From Rhodoferax sp. (GTDB taxonomy: Bacteria; Pseudomonadota; Gammaproteobacteria; Burkholderiales; Burkholderiaceae_C): a DNA stretch of 64,000 nucleotides. Below the pieces are notes generated by a model. That model saw nothing but the letters and a program-made list of their open reading frames with translations, made no database searches and was not told where the DNA came from. Below, one piece after another: positions 29,981 through 40,145 of the stretch. The DNA lies in NCBI GenBank assembly GCA_020048895.1, contig JAIFLV010000020.1, positions 33,455 through 97,454 on the forward strand, written 5' to 3'. A program made the position numbers and the translations under genes. Position 1 is the first letter of the stretch. Each line of letters starts with the position of its first letter.

Positions 29981-30624
29981 ACAAACTGGTTGGGTTGGCC
30001 CACAATCATTTTGGCCATTTCGTCCAACAGATCGCTCGACACTCGCTCAGACGCGATGCTGGTCTGGAGAATTTCAAAACCCGCAGCATTGGCCACACGA
30101 AAATGCAGCTGCGCCTTGTCGTGGTCAGCAGTCACGGTCAGACTGCCACGCGCCTGCATAACGTAATCGAACCGAATCGCTTGCAAAGTGTTCTTCTCGG
30201 GGTGGCGTACATCCTTGCGCTCATGCTTCACGGCTCCTGCGGCGATTCTCTTTTCAACCCGCTCGAGATCTGGCGGAAAATTGACGCTCACCGAACCCGA
30301 AGGAGTGGCACCATCACGAACCACGATGTCCCAACCCATGGCAATGTAATCAAAGACCTCCTTGTCACGCAGCATCTTCTTGCGGGCGTCTGCGCGAAAA
30401 GAGCACAACTTCATCGCTGGCCAGGGCGTCTTGCCATCAACCGACAGACGCGGTCCATCCGGCACGATGACATTGAGTTGCTTGGCTAAGTCTGCGACAT
30501 ACAACCACGCGGTTTTGGCCGCCAGTTCGGTTTTTGCCCGGTTCGATTCGAGTAACTGCCCATCGGCGACTTGTTGTGAAGCGAGCGCGGTGGCCTGCGA
30601 CTTCAATTGATTCAGAAAACTCAC
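29977..30624 (-). CDS. Conserved hypothetical cytoplasmic protein
   Basis: A 215-residue protein that I do not recognise beyond its being of the kind conserved in Burkholderiales next to DUF1415 genes. There is no signal peptide or membrane segment. The first 50 residues are helical and Gln/Ala-rich; the rest is mixed alpha/beta (FDYIAMGWDIVVRDG, LQAIRFDYVMQARGSLTVTADHDKAQLHFRVANAAGFEI). The start is GTG with GGAGGGG close upstream. Confidence 0.75.
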   Translation of the reverse strand: MSFLNQLKSQATALASQQVADGQLLESNRAKTELAAKTAWLYVADLAKQLNVIVPDGPRLSVDGKTPWPAMKLCSFRADARKKMLRDKEVFDYIAMGWDIVVRDGATPSGSVSVNFPPDLERVEKRIAAGAVKHERKDVRHPEKNTLQAIRFDYVMQARGSLTVTADHDKAQLHFRVANAAGFEILQTSIASERVSSDLLDEMAKMIVGQPNQFV

Positions 30625-30694
30625 GACCCCTCCATAGATTTTTATGCTCTGGTCATTTTAGCGATCGACTGCGCCAACTCCATGCCCGCTATCC

Positions 30695-31873
30695 TCAGTC
30701 GAAAAGAATCGTGCCAGTCAGCCGCTGGTGCTCCCGCATCGCAAACCGGTCCGTCATGCCAGCAATATAGTCAGCCACCACCCTGGGAATTGCGTTGGGT
30801 GCGCCTGGATCAATGGAGGAAAGCGTGACAACACGCGCTGCAAAGCCCGACTGCATTTCATGGGGCCGCTCACAGTACAGGGCAAACAACTCCTCAACCA
30901 CCTGCTGTGCCAGCGTTCTCTTGCCAACCACCTGCGGATGGCGGTACAACTTGTCCATCAGAAACGCCTTGAGTGCCTCGGACTGTTGGCGCATCGGGTG
31001 GCTAAATTGCACCAGGCGCGGCAAGCCTCTGACCTCCTGCACACTGCACGGCTGCGCGGCTTCGAGCGCGCTCCTGGTGGCGGCAATCACGTCATACACC
31101 TGCGCGCTCAACATCAACCGGATGGTTTCATAGAGCAGCCGGCGTGCCTGTAAAGGCGCTCCAAGGTGCGGATGGCTCGCCAGTGCCTGCGTCCTGAATC
31201 CCTCCACCAGCGGCAACTCCTGCAGTTGCTCCAGCGAGATGAGCCCGGAGCGCACGCCATCGTCGACGTCGTGTGCGTTGTAGGCAATTTCATCGGCCAA
31301 GTTACACAACTGGGCTTCCAGACTGGGCTGCCGGTTGTACAAGAAACGGTTTGCCACACCATCAGGCTCGCTAGCCTCGATCATTTGGGCGTTGGTTCTT
31401 GAGCAATGCTTGAGTATGCCCTCACGCGTCTCAAACGCCAGATTAAGCCCATCAAACTCGGGATAGCGTTCTTCCAGTTGATCGACCACACGCAAGCTCT
31501 GCAGATTGTGCTCAAAGCCACCGCTGCCCTGCATGCACGCGTTGAGCGTGTCCTGTCCAGCATGACCGAAGGGCGTGTGGCCCAGGTCATGTGCCAGCGC
31601 GATCGCTTCCACCAGATCCTCATTCAAACCCAACGACCGCGCAATGGAACGCCCCAACTGGGCCACTTCTATGGAGTGTGTCAGGCGGGTGCGAAACAAA
31701 TCGCCTTCATGGTTCAGGAACACCTGGGTCTTGTAGACCAGGCGGCGAAACGCGGTCGAGTGCACGATGCGATCTCGGTCGCGCTGGAACTCGGTACGGG
31801 TAGGCGCCGCCGCCTCCGGGTAACGACGCCCACGTGAGGCCGCCGGGTCACAGGCATAGGGAGCTAACTGCAC
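30695..31873 (-). CDS. dgt: Deoxyguanosinetriphosphate triphosphohydrolase-like protein
   Basis: A 392-residue HD-domain protein. The metal-binding set is seen as H in RTRLTHSIEVAQLGR, HD in AIALAHDLGHTPFGHAG, and the later Asp in CNLADEIAYNAHDVDDG. The family hydrolyses dNTPs to nucleoside and triphosphate. The start is GTG at 31873 (in-frame TAA two codons earlier) with no clear Shine-Dalgarno. It is last of the aroK-aroB-dgt set. The short form is the usual bacterial dGTPase-like protein. Confidence 0.92.
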   Translation of the reverse strand: MQLAPYACDPAASRGRRYPEAAAPTRTEFQRDRDRIVHSTAFRRLVYKTQVFLNHEGDLFRTRLTHSIEVAQLGRSIARSLGLNEDLVEAIALAHDLGHTPFGHAGQDTLNACMQGSGGFEHNLQSLRVVDQLEERYPEFDGLNLAFETREGILKHCSRTNAQMIEASEPDGVANRFLYNRQPSLEAQLCNLADEIAYNAHDVDDGVRSGLISLEQLQELPLVEGFRTQALASHPHLGAPLQARRLLYETIRLMLSAQVYDVIAATRSALEAAQPCSVQEVRGLPRLVQFSHPMRQQSEALKAFLMDKLYRHPQVVGKRTLAQQVVEELFALYCERPHEMQSGFAARVVTLSSIDPGAPNAIPRVVADYIAGMTDRFAMREHQRLTGTILFD

Positions 31874-31881
31874 AATTTAAA

Positions 31882-31940
31882 CCAAATAGGGGTTTTACAC
31901 CCGTGGAATAAGCGTAGATAGCTACTGAATTGATAGCGCC
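31882..31940. repeat. Dispersed repeat copy E, between aroB and dgt
   Basis: A diverged copy in reverse orientation. The minus strand reads GGCGCTATCAATTCAGTAGC and then TATCTACGCTTATTCC. It abuts aroB's stop codon and supplies the leader of the dgt gene. Confidence 0.45.
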
Positions 31941-33047
31941 TCAACTGCAACAGGCATCAATGACCTGGCGCACCATGGCATCGGGAGCAGCCCGCATGCT
32001 TGCGCTCGAGGAGCCATCAATCACCACAAACCGGATTTCACCGCCTTCGGCCTTTTTGTCCATGCGCATCAGCTCCAGGTAACGTCCCGCGTTATCGGAG
32101 TCCGATAGACAGGGGCCCTTGATAGGCAACCCGGCCCGCCGCACCAGACCCGAAAGCCGTTCAACAAAATCTGCCTGCACCAACCCCAATGCGTGTGACA
32201 AGTGGGCCGCCATGACCATACCGCAACCAACCGCCTCGCCGTGCAGCCACTTGCCGTACCCCAAACCCGCTTCAATGGCGTGGCCAAAGGTATGACCAAA
32301 GTTGAGAATGGCGCGCAACCCGGACTCCCGCTCATCCTGACCGACCACCCAGGCCTTGATTTCGCAACTGCGCTGCACGGCATAGGCAAGCGCTACCGCG
32401 TCACGCCGCAGCAGCGCATCCAGGTTGGTCTCAATCCAGTCCAGGAACGCCATATCGGCAATAGGTCCGTATTTGATGACCTCTGCCAACCCTGCGCTGA
32501 GTTCACGCTGTGGCAGCGTCTTCAGGGTGCCCAGATCACACACCACCAGTTGGGGCTGGTAAAACGCCCCCACCATGTTCTTGCCCAAAGGGTGGTTGAT
32601 ACCGGTCTTGCCCCCAACCGACGAGTCCACTTGTGCCAGCAAGGTGGTGGGCACCTGCACAAAAGGAACGCCGCGCATATAGCTGGCCGCGGCAAAGCCG
32701 GTCATGTCGCCCACCACGCCTCCGCCTAGCGCGAACAGCACCGTCTTGCGGTCGCAGCCATGGCGCAGCAGTGCATCAAAAACAAGATTGAGTGTTTGCC
32801 AGGTTTTGTACTCCTCGCCATCGGGGAGCGTGACGAGATGCACCGACTTGAAACGCGCTCCAAGCGCCTGCTCGAGGCGCGCGGCGTAGAGCGGCGCTAC
32901 CGTCTCGTTTGTGACTATCATCGCGCTGGTTGCATTGGGCACGTCACGATAGGCTGCGGGGTTATCCAGCAATGCTTCTGCGATCAGTATGGGGTAACTG
33001 CGCTCGCCTAGCGCTATATCGACACAACGAATAGGATGGATTTGCAT
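31941..33047 (-). CDS. aroB: 3-dehydroquinate synthase
   Basis: A 368-residue enzyme, second step of the shikimate pathway. Landmarks are the NAD-binding [53 protein letters not shown], and the zinc-ligand region with [13 protein letters not shown] and [13 protein letters not shown] plus [11 protein letters not shown]. The ATG at 33047 fits homologues beginning directly at the first strand. It follows aroK by 33 bases. Confidence 0.97.
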   Translation of the reverse strand: MQIHPIRCVDIALGERSYPILIAEALLDNPAAYRDVPNATSAMIVTNETVAPLYAARLEQALGARFKSVHLVTLPDGEEYKTWQTLNLVFDALLRHGCDRKTVLFALGGGVVGDMTGFAAASYMRGVPFVQVPTTLLAQVDSSVGGKTGINHPLGKNMVGAFYQPQLVVCDLGTLKTLPQRELSAGLAEVIKYGPIADMAFLDWIETNLDALLRRDAVALAYAVQRSCEIKAWVVGQDERESGLRAILNFGHTFGHAIEAGLGYGKWLHGEAVGCGMVMAAHLSHALGLVQADFVERLSGLVRRAGLPIKGPCLSDSDNAGRYLELMRMDKKAEGGEIRFVVIDGSSSASMRAAPDAMVRQVIDACCS

Positions 33048-33080
33048 AGCCCGTAGTTTACGGGGCCGCGCCGCCACCCC

Positions 33081-33605
33081 CTACCGTTGCGACGTGGCGC
33101 CGGAGAGTTCCAATTGCATGATGATCATATTGACCAAGGTTCCCACCGATGGCCGACCCGTTTCCACGATGAATTTCGCGGTTTCACGGTACAGCGGATC
33201 ACGCACCGCATGCAGATCACGCAGTTTCGTCAGCGGGTCTGCCACCTGCAGCAGCGGGCGATTGACGTCGTGCCGAAGCCGACGAAACAATTCGTCGGGG
33301 TTTGATTTGAGGTAGACCACCGTGGTGCGCTCTTTCAACCGTTCGCGGTTATGTGGTCGTAAAACCGCTCCGCCGCCGGTGGAGAGCACGCCGAATTCCT
33401 GCCTGGAAAGCTCGTCCAGAACGGATTCCTCGACATCCCGAAAGCTATCTTCGCCTTCGCGCTCGAAGTACTCACGAATAGAGCAACCCAGGCGTGCCTC
33501 AATGACGTGGTCAGAGTCGAGAAACGGTAGCTGCAACCGTCGGGCGAGTTGGCGTCCGACGGTGGATTTTCCTGAGCCGGGGAGGCCTACTAACGCAACA
33601 ATCAA
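33081..33605 (-). CDS. aroK: Shikimate kinase
   Basis: A 174-residue kinase. The P-loop is LVGLPGSGKST (about residues 5-15). The shikimate-binding Asp/Arg region is FLDSDHVIEARLGCSIREYFEREGEDSFRDVE. STGGGAVLRPHNRERL follows, with the lid region DVNRPLLQ. The start codon must be TTG at 33605: TAA lies two codons upstream in frame and no ATG is near. The TTG overlaps the preceding gene's stop as TTGA and has almost no Shine-Dalgarno, so it may depend on translation of the Ig-repeat gene. Confidence 0.95.
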   Translation of the reverse strand: MIVALVGLPGSGKSTVGRQLARRLQLPFLDSDHVIEARLGCSIREYFEREGEDSFRDVEESVLDELSRQEFGVLSTGGGAVLRPHNRERLKERTTVVYLKSNPDELFRRLRHDVNRPLLQVADPLTKLRDLHAVRDPLYRETAKFIVETGRPSVGTLVNMIIMQLELSGATSQR

Positions 33606-36600
33606 TTCTTATCAGTACAGACGGTCGCAGTTCCAAACGGGCTGGTCTTGTTCGGTGGTGTCGCAGTTATATTAGATGCGGCCGCAGAGTCCAACTCCAA
33701 AGAATAGTTGCTCAACTGCTTCGATTCCGTGCCACCTACCGCCGCTCTCGCAGTAATTTGCGTATCCAACCACCACGCATAATTCTTGCCATACAACAAG
33801 CTGAATTTCGCGTATCCCGAGGCGTCTGTTGTTACAGAAGCGGGGGAAATCACTGCTGGTAGCCCCGGCGTCAGACGACCGTCGAGATTTGTATCTTCGA
33901 CAGACTCCAGGATGCCGTTGAAGTTAACGTCTTCGTTTGAACACCTAGTTGGCGATGTGGCACTATATATCCAAGTTGTAGCTCCCACAATCAGACTACC
34001 TTTTCCATACTGCGTTGGGATAACCGACAGATTCACCGTCCGATTGGCCGATGGCGCACCCGATGCATCGGTAATGTAAGCAGTGAAATTCTTTTGATAC
34101 GTCGTCGAATCCAGGATCACCAAGTCGCTGGCAACTCCGATGCTAATGAATAGCGACTGACCGGACACCGTGAGCGTAGCATTCGCTGGGGTCACCGATG
34201 CAAACCCTGGAAGCGTGGCGGAAAGCACGACACCGTTGGTTGAGGTCGACAGAGCGCCGGGGATAAATTGCACCGTTGCAATGCCATTCGCGTCGGTCGT
34301 TGTAGATCCGGGCGAAATCGTGCCGTTGCTCAAATCAGATGTGGCCGCGAAGTTGACTGTGACATCGGACACTGGATTCCCAGTAGCATCCCGAACCGTT
34401 GCAGTAAGAGCACTTTGATTATTTTTTGCACCCGCTGTATTGGGAGCCAATGACCCTGGATTGGCCTGCAGATCAATCCGGGTGGGAACTCTGGCAACAA
34501 ACATCGCTGTGGAACTCGTGCGTGCGGTAGACGGTGCAGACAATTGCGCGGAGACTGTCACCGGCCCGGCGGTGGTTGACGTCACGGTCGTGGTAGCACA
34601 GCCAACTGGAACCGTCTGTGGCACTGTAACACCCGCTGTCGACAGCGTCGTCGCTGCCAACGTTCCACGGGTCGTGCTAAAGGTCACGGTTTCTCCTGCC
34701 TTACCCACACCTCCAATTTTGTAGCAGGCCGTTACTGCACTCGGAGTGTTCACGTCAAGCTTGGCATTGGCCACTGGTGAAACAAAAGAAAAGTCCTCGT
34801 TACTGACGACCACCGTTGTCTGCGCACTGGCTCCCAAGCCAGTCACTTTGACAGTATCTGTACCCGCCACGCTAGGCGTGAAGTTCACAGAGGCCGAGCC
34901 TGCAACGTCGGTTACCACGGATGTGGGTGTCACTACATTGCCTGTAGTCGAAGAAATCGAAAGCGTGGCGCCACTGATCGGCTTTCCACCGGAATCCAAC
35001 GCCTTCACGCTAAATGGCGTGGCCGATGTGCCAGCCAGCGCAGATCCAACGCCCGAAAGTGACAGTGTAGTACCCGTCACCGGAATCGTAATGGTTTTGG
35101 TCACTGTGCCGATTGCGGCGGTCACAACAATGGAGCGATTTGATGCATCCGCTCCAGGCGACAGACTCACCGTTGAAATGGTTCCATTGGCGTCAGTGAC
35201 TGGAGATGGGTTCGCACCAAAAAGCGTTCCACCATTGCTCGCCGAGAACGTCACTGTCTGGTTCGGAACTGCTGTGTTCAGTCCATCCTTCACGTTCACT
35301 GTAAATGTCACCTTGGATCCGGGTGCCGAGGTAAGTGTCGAACTTGAAGCAAAGATATCGACGGTTGTCGCAGCGCCAGTTCCGCTGTTGCCATCGACGT
35401 TCACGTCCAATATCTTTGATGCACCATTGGCATCAAACAAGTACAGCTTCACGGTGCCCGACTTGATCGCATTGATGGTCAGGGTTGTCGAACTGATCGA
35501 CGCAGAAGCAATTCGCCCGTCTGAACTACTCACGGTATAGGGCGCTGTTCCCCCAGAGATCTGGTAACTAGCCGTAGTGCCGCCACCCATCGCGAGGGGC
35601 GAAGGTGCGTTGACCGTCACCGCTGCCGATGTGCTGTCGCCAACGTTGACAGTAACGGTCTTCGTTGCCCCTGCAGAGTCAAACACATACAGCGTCGTGC
35701 TTCCGTTCTTGATGGCAGTCACAGTAAGCGAGGCGAAGCTAACCCCTGCATTCGCAATGCGCCCATCTCCGGTAGTGACGGAGTAAGGCGCCGTACCACC
35801 GGTAATTTGGTAAGAAGCATTAGCTCCAACTCCCAACCCGAGTACAGCAGGTGAATTGACAAACAGGGGAGAGGAAGACCCCACGGTCACAGACACCGAA
35901 ATGCTCACACCCTTGCTGTCGGTAACTTTTACTGTTGAAGAACCTCCAGACGCGGCCACGATCGATAACGAACTTCCATTCACTGATGCCCGCACTGCAC
36001 CTGCGTCGCTGCTGGACACTGAATAAGGGGCAGTTCCTCCAGCAATGGTGTAGGAGCCACCGGAACCTATAGCCATTGTGATGCTTCCAGGCGCTGTTGA
36101 ATACAGCGCATTCGGCACAGGAACTGTAACGGCAATGTTCAAAACGGCACCCTTAGAGTCGGTGACTACCACGTTCGCTGCGCCACCAGACAAGCCCGTA
36201 ATGACCAGACCAGTGGTCCCCAGAGGCACACTTGCCGTAGCCACTGCTGCGTCACTGCTGATGGCAACGTAAGGAGGCGTTCCACCATTGATGGAATACA
36301 CGTTGGCAACGCCGCTCGAAGGGATGGTGATGGTCGAGGGTGAAGTGCTAGTCAGCGGAATCGAGGAGACAGTCACCGTCACCGTGATCGACGCACCTTT
36401 CGCGTCTGTGATGATGACTGGTGCAGACCCGCCGGCCACTGCACCGACAGTCAGTTTGCCGCCTGAAGCTGCCGCACTGACTACCGCTGCATTGCTGCTG
36501 TTGGCAATGTAGGGGGGCGTGCCGCCGGTTATGAGGTACTCATTGCTTGCACCTGGCAAGAGAATCAGTGTGGCCGGAGCAGTTGTAAACAGCGAGGCTG

Positions 36601-37432
36601 GCGCTGGCACCGTTACCGAAATCGAAACGGTGGCACCCTTGGCATCCGCAACCTGCACCGTCGCTCCGCCTGCCGCGACTGCTTTGATATCCAGGAACTG
36701 ACCATTGGAGCCGCCGACCGTGGCCATTGCAACATCAGTGTTATTGCTGGTTACACGGTAGGGCGGTGTTCCACCCGCCACTGAATACGTGGACACTAGG
36801 CCAGACGCCAAAGTGATTGAGGATTGCGCTGTTGTAAATAGTGCGGTCGGTGCGGGAACCGTCACCAAAGTGGTCAGCTTCGTTCCCTTTGAGTCCGAGA
36901 CAATAACAGAAACTGTTCCGGCGGAAATAGCCGATATATTCAAAACCGACTGGTTGATACTGGCACTCACCAAGCCCAAAGAATCTGTCACCACCGTATA
37001 GGGTGCCACCCCGCCCGTGACGGGATAGCTCACTGCCACCCCGGTGGCGAGAGTCAGTGTTGCGGGGGCTGTAGTGGCAAGTGGCACATCAGGAACAGTC
37101 ACAGATACGGTCACCAGCGCTCCCTTGGCATCGCTGATTCCCACCTGAGCGGCACCGCCGCCTACGCCTGTAATGGTAAAGGACTTACCATCTTCGCCCA
37201 ACGCAGTTGTCATGACACCCGGGTTGCTCGTCAAAGCCACATAAGGGAGAGTTCCGCCGGTAATGGTGTAGGCCACTGTTGTCGTGCCAATCGGAACAGT
37301 TACAGCTGAAGGCGGCGTGAACAAGGCCGTTGGAGTGCTGGTGGAACTAAGCCCCGGAGAGCCTCCGCCACCGCCACAAGCAGACAGCAACACAACAACC
37401 AGCAGTGAAACAAAAGTGGACAAAAATCGCAT
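33602..37432 (-). CDS. Large Ig-like-repeat lipoprotein
   Basis: A 1276-residue surface protein. The lipobox signal is LLSACGGGGG (Cys about residue 19). Eight repeats of about 80-90 residues follow (to about 650), each with ITGG-T-x-PY near its start and TDSKGA...VTV near its end. Four or five larger bacterial Ig/invasin-like domains follow (VTFSASNGGTLFG, VTDANGTIS, VTTDASGYAKFS). Near residue 1180 are two possible calcium loops (DVNFNGILE, DTNLDGRL). The ATG at 37432 places the signal peptide properly. It lies between pilQ and aroK, where these genes are usually adjacent. Adhesin or pilus-associated surface role is inferred. Confidence 0.88.
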   Translation of the reverse strand: MRFLSTFVSLLVVVLLSACGGGGGSPGLSSTSTPTALFTPPSAVTVPIGTTTVAYTITGGTLPYVALTSNPGVMTTALGEDGKSFTITGVGGGAAQVGISDAKGALVTVSVTVPDVPLATTAPATLTLATGVAVSYPVTGGVAPYTVVTDSLGLVSASINQSVLNISAISAGTVSVIVSDSKGTKLTTLVTVPAPTALFTTAQSSITLASGLVSTYSVAGGTPPYRVTSNNTDVAMATVGGSNGQFLDIKAVAAGGATVQVADAKGATVSISVTVPAPASLFTTAPATLILLPGASNEYLITGGTPPYIANSSNAAVVSAAASGGKLTVGAVAGGSAPVIITDAKGASITVTVTVSSIPLTSTSPSTITIPSSGVANVYSINGGTPPYVAISSDAAVATASVPLGTTGLVITGLSGGAANVVVTDSKGAVLNIAVTVPVPNALYSTAPGSITMAIGSGGSYTIAGGTAPYSVSSSDAGAVRASVNGSSLSIVAASGGSSTVKVTDSKGVSISVSVTVGSSSPLFVNSPAVLGLGVGANASYQITGGTAPYSVTTGDGRIANAGVSFASLTVTAIKNGSTTLYVFDSAGATKTVTVNVGDSTSAAVTVNAPSPLAMGGGTTASYQISGGTAPYTVSSSDGRIASASISSTTLTINAIKSGTVKLYLFDANGASKILDVNVDGNSGTGAATTVDIFASSSTLTSAPGSKVTFTVNVKDGLNTAVPNQTVTFSASNGGTLFGANPSPVTDANGTISTVSLSPGADASNRSIVVTAAIGTVTKTITIPVTGTTLSLSGVGSALAGTSATPFSVKALDSGGKPISGATLSISSTTGNVVTPTSVVTDVAGSASVNFTPSVAGTDTVKVTGLGASAQTTVVVSNEDFSFVSPVANAKLDVNTPSAVTACYKIGGVGKAGETVTFSTTRGTLAATTLSTAGVTVPQTVPVGCATTTVTSTTAGPVTVSAQLSAPSTARTSSTAMFVARVPTRIDLQANPGSLAPNTAGAKNNQSALTATVRDATGNPVSDVTVNFAATSDLSNGTISPGSTTTDANGIATVQFIPGALSTSTNGVVLSATLPGFASVTPANATLTVSGQSLFISIGVASDLVILDSTTYQKNFTAYITDASGAPSANRTVNLSVIPTQYGKGSLIVGATTWIYSATSPTRCSNEDVNFNGILESVEDTNLDGRLTPGLPAVISPASVTTDASGYAKFSLLYGKNYAWWLDTQITARAAVGGTESKQLSNYSLELDSAAASNITATPPNKTSPFGTATVCTDKN

Positions 37433-37464
37433 GGTAAGACCCGTCAAGTATCTGGTTGGGTGAA

Positions 37465-39606
37465 TTATCGGGCAGCGCCGCGGTCAGCAATCATCTTCGG
37501 TGTAATGAAGACCAGCATTTCCTGCTTGTTGGAAACGCGTCCCTTGCTCTTGAACAAGTTTCCCAACACGGGCAAATCGCCAAAGAATGGGACCTTGGTC
37601 TCGTTGTCCGAGAGTGTCTCTTCGAAAATGCCGCCAATCACCACCGTCCCGCCGTTTTCCACCAAGACTTGTGTTTTTACATGTTTCGTGTTGATCGCAA
37701 AACCCGCCGCTGTCGACTGCCCGACAGTATCTTTGGTGATATCCAAGTCCAGAATAATGTTGCCCTCTGGAGTGATCTGCGGCGTCACCTCCAGTTTGAG
37801 GTTTGCCTTACGGAATGCGATCGCCGTGGCGCCACTAGACGAAGCAATTTGGTATGGAAGCTCGGTACCCTGTTCGATCAACGCCTTCACCTGATCCGCT
37901 GTAACTACCCGCGGGCTGGAAACAACTTTCCCCTTGCCATCCGCCTCTAGCGCGGAGATCTCCAGGTTCAGAAATCGATTTGCGCCAGCATTAAATATCG
38001 AGAAAGCAAATGCAGCTGGGTTATACCCGCCTTGGCCAATCGCAGGCAGATTCACAAATGGACTGGAAGTGTCAACTACGCCTGCTGCGCCGCTGGAAGC
38101 AGTCACGTTGCCATAGTTGGAACCAAAGGCAATACGATCACCGCCGCTGCCCACTTGGTAGCCACCGTCGCCCCCCTTTTCCGCACGCAGGTCCGCGCCG
38201 CCAAGCTTGACACCCAGAGATTTGCCAAATGTGTCTGAGGCCTCAACGATCCTGGCCTCAATCAAAACCTGCCGCACGGCTATGTCTAGTCTGGTAATCA
38301 ACTGTTGCACTTGCTCCAATTTACTCGGAATGTCGGTCACGAACAACTGATTCGTTCTTGGCTCGGCAATGACACTGCCGCGTGCACTAAGCATTCGTGC
38401 GCTGTTGGCGCCTGGCGCCGCCGCACCTGCTGCATTTAATTGCGCCGCAATCTCGATGGCCTTGGCATAGTTGATTTGAAACGACTGTGTGCGCAACGGC
38501 TCCAAGCCTTGCACTGCAGCGACCGACTCCAGATCCAGTTTCTCTTTGGCGGCAATCTCATCCTTCGGAGCCACCCACAGTACGTTGCCGCTCTTTCTGA
38601 CACCCAACCCCTTGGACTGCAAAATAATATCGAGCGCCTGGTCCCACGGCACATCCTGCAATCGCAAGGTCACCGCACCTGAGACCGAATCCGAGGTCAC
38701 AATATTGAAGTTGGTGAAGTCGGCAATAACCTGCAGCAACGACCGCACCTCGATATTCTGGAAGTTCAAGGAGAGTTTCTGACCGTTGTAGCCAACACCT
38801 TGAGTCAATTTCTTGGCGTCCTGTTTGACTTCCTTTACCTCTACGACAAACTGTTCATCACTTTGGTATGCACTGTGTTCCCATTGCCCCTTCGGCTCAA
38901 TGACCATGCGCACCCGATCGCCGACCTGCACCGTGGTCAAGTTCTTGACGGGAGTGCCAAAGTCTGCGACATCCAGACGTCTGCGCATGCCTTCAGGAAG
39001 CGTCGACTTCAGAAACTCCACGACCAGAGTCTGTCCTTGCTGTCGAATATCAACACCGACCTGATTATTGGGCAGGGTCACCACTACCCTGCCTGAGCCA
39101 TCAGTCCCCCTTCTAAAGTCCAGATCTTTCAAGGGGGCAGTGTCACGACTGCGGTTTTCAGCGAAAGTGGATGCAATGGGTGGCGCTGCGCCTGCAGTCA
39201 GTGCCATTTCAAGCGACACCAGCAACGATTTGCCCTGAATCTCGGCCTTGTAAGCAGTTGGCTGTTTGAGGTTGAGCACAACACGTGTGCGCTCGCCTGC
39301 CTGCACTACGCTCACGGACTTCAGGTTACCCTGGTTGACATCGACGGTGGACCGCCCCATCGCATTGGAAACCCCCGGGAAGTCCAGCGCAATACGCGCT
39401 GGCGACTGGATGGCAAATCCGGTTGGCAAAGCTGTCAGCGCCTGATTGAGGTCGATGCGAACGATCTCTACACCACCTTGTATGGAGCCAGATACCGCTT
39501 CAATGGACGTCTGAGCTTGCGCAACAACGCCATTGAACAACAAGACCATCAACCAAAAAAACCGTTGCCACATACGCATCCCCAGCCATTGTTCTTGCTT
39601 ACTCAT
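37465..39606 (-). CDS. pilQ: Type IV pilus secretin PilQ
   Basis: A 713-residue outer-membrane secretin. The signal peptide ends near VVAQA. Two AMIN peptidoglycan-binding domains occupy about 35-260 (IRLDLNQ-like strands). The STN/N0 region is about 285-335 (LSLNFQNIEVRSLLQVIADFTNFNIV), then the N1 domain, and the secretin core from about 470 (VLIEARIVEASDTF, VSSPRVVTADQVKALIEQGTELPYQ, GGTVVIGGIFEE, VPFFGDLPVLGNLFK). Its ATG overlaps pilP's stop. Last of the pilMNOPQ operon proper. Confidence 0.97.
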   Translation of the reverse strand: MSKQEQWLGMRMWQRFFWLMVLLFNGVVAQAQTSIEAVSGSIQGGVEIVRIDLNQALTALPTGFAIQSPARIALDFPGVSNAMGRSTVDVNQGNLKSVSVVQAGERTRVVLNLKQPTAYKAEIQGKSLLVSLEMALTAGAAPPIASTFAENRSRDTAPLKDLDFRRGTDGSGRVVVTLPNNQVGVDIRQQGQTLVVEFLKSTLPEGMRRRLDVADFGTPVKNLTTVQVGDRVRMVIEPKGQWEHSAYQSDEQFVVEVKEVKQDAKKLTQGVGYNGQKLSLNFQNIEVRSLLQVIADFTNFNIVTSDSVSGAVTLRLQDVPWDQALDIILQSKGLGVRKSGNVLWVAPKDEIAAKEKLDLESVAAVQGLEPLRTQSFQINYAKAIEIAAQLNAAGAAAPGANSARMLSARGSVIAEPRTNQLFVTDIPSKLEQVQQLITRLDIAVRQVLIEARIVEASDTFGKSLGVKLGGADLRAEKGGDGGYQVGSGGDRIAFGSNYGNVTASSGAAGVVDTSSPFVNLPAIGQGGYNPAAFAFSIFNAGANRFLNLEISALEADGKGKVVSSPRVVTADQVKALIEQGTELPYQIASSSGATAIAFRKANLKLEVTPQITPEGNIILDLDITKDTVGQSTAAGFAINTKHVKTQVLVENGGTVVIGGIFEETLSDNETKVPFFGDLPVLGNLFKSKGRVSNKQEMLVFITPKMIADRGAAR

Positions 39607-40145
39607 TTAGATTTCTCCTGCAATTGCAATGTCGCAACGCGCTCAATCCATTCACCCACCGCATCCTGCACAATTTCGCGCAAGGTCACTTCGGTCTCAG
39701 TAATCTTGGTCACACGACCGTAGTGCTCGCCCAAATAGTTACCGAGCTTTACCTGGTACAACAGCCGGTCCACTTGCACGAGAGCAACCGGTTGACCTAA
39801 CTTGACGATGCTTCCAACGACAACCATGGAATCAAGTGGAAACGACTCCAGAGGTTCTTTCCGTCTCGTCAGTTCTGGTGCCACCAAAGCGCCATTCGAA
39901 GCAACTTGGGACGCATCGCGCTTGAGCGCTTGTGCCAGTTTTTGATTGCTAAAAGGCTCGATGCTGGTCGTATTGACGTAGCTTTCGGGTTTGAACTGTT
40001 TTGGAGCCGGAATGGGGGCCACTTTGGGACGTGTTTGATTCCGCTCTTCAACCATCCACTCACGAATACCATCTTCACTCGCCGAGCCGCAACCGGAAAG
40101 CACACCACAAAGACCTGCCAAAGCGCAAAGAAGTAGGACTCTCAT
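39603..40145 (-). CDS. pilP: Type IV pilus lipoprotein PilP
   Basis: A 180-residue inner-membrane lipoprotein. The lipobox is GVLSGCGS (Cys about 19). A flexible region with FKPESYVNTTSIEPFSNQKL follows, then a C-terminal HR domain (PLESFPLDSMVVVGSI, QVKLGNYLGEHYGRVTKITETEVTLREIV). It links PilNO to the PilQ secretin. Overlaps pilO and pilQ by ATGA. Confidence 0.95.
   Translation of the reverse strand: MRVLLLCALAGLCGVLSGCGSASEDGIREWMVEERNQTRPKVAPIPAPKQFKPESYVNTTSIEPFSNQKLAQALKRDASQVASNGALVAPELTRRKEPLESFPLDSMVVVGSIVKLGQPVALVQVDRLLYQVKLGNYLGEHYGRVTKITETEVTLREIVQDAVGEWIERVATLQLQEKSK

Noticed and set aside
34746..35540. 264-codon open frame opposite the Ig-repeat gene
   Set aside because: It mirrors the Thr/Val/Ala-rich repeats of the real gene; several such frames appear in step with the repeats.
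35400..37330. Regular repeats as a possible CRISPR array
   Set aside because: The repeat unit is about 250-280 bases, diverged, and codes for protein domains in one frame.
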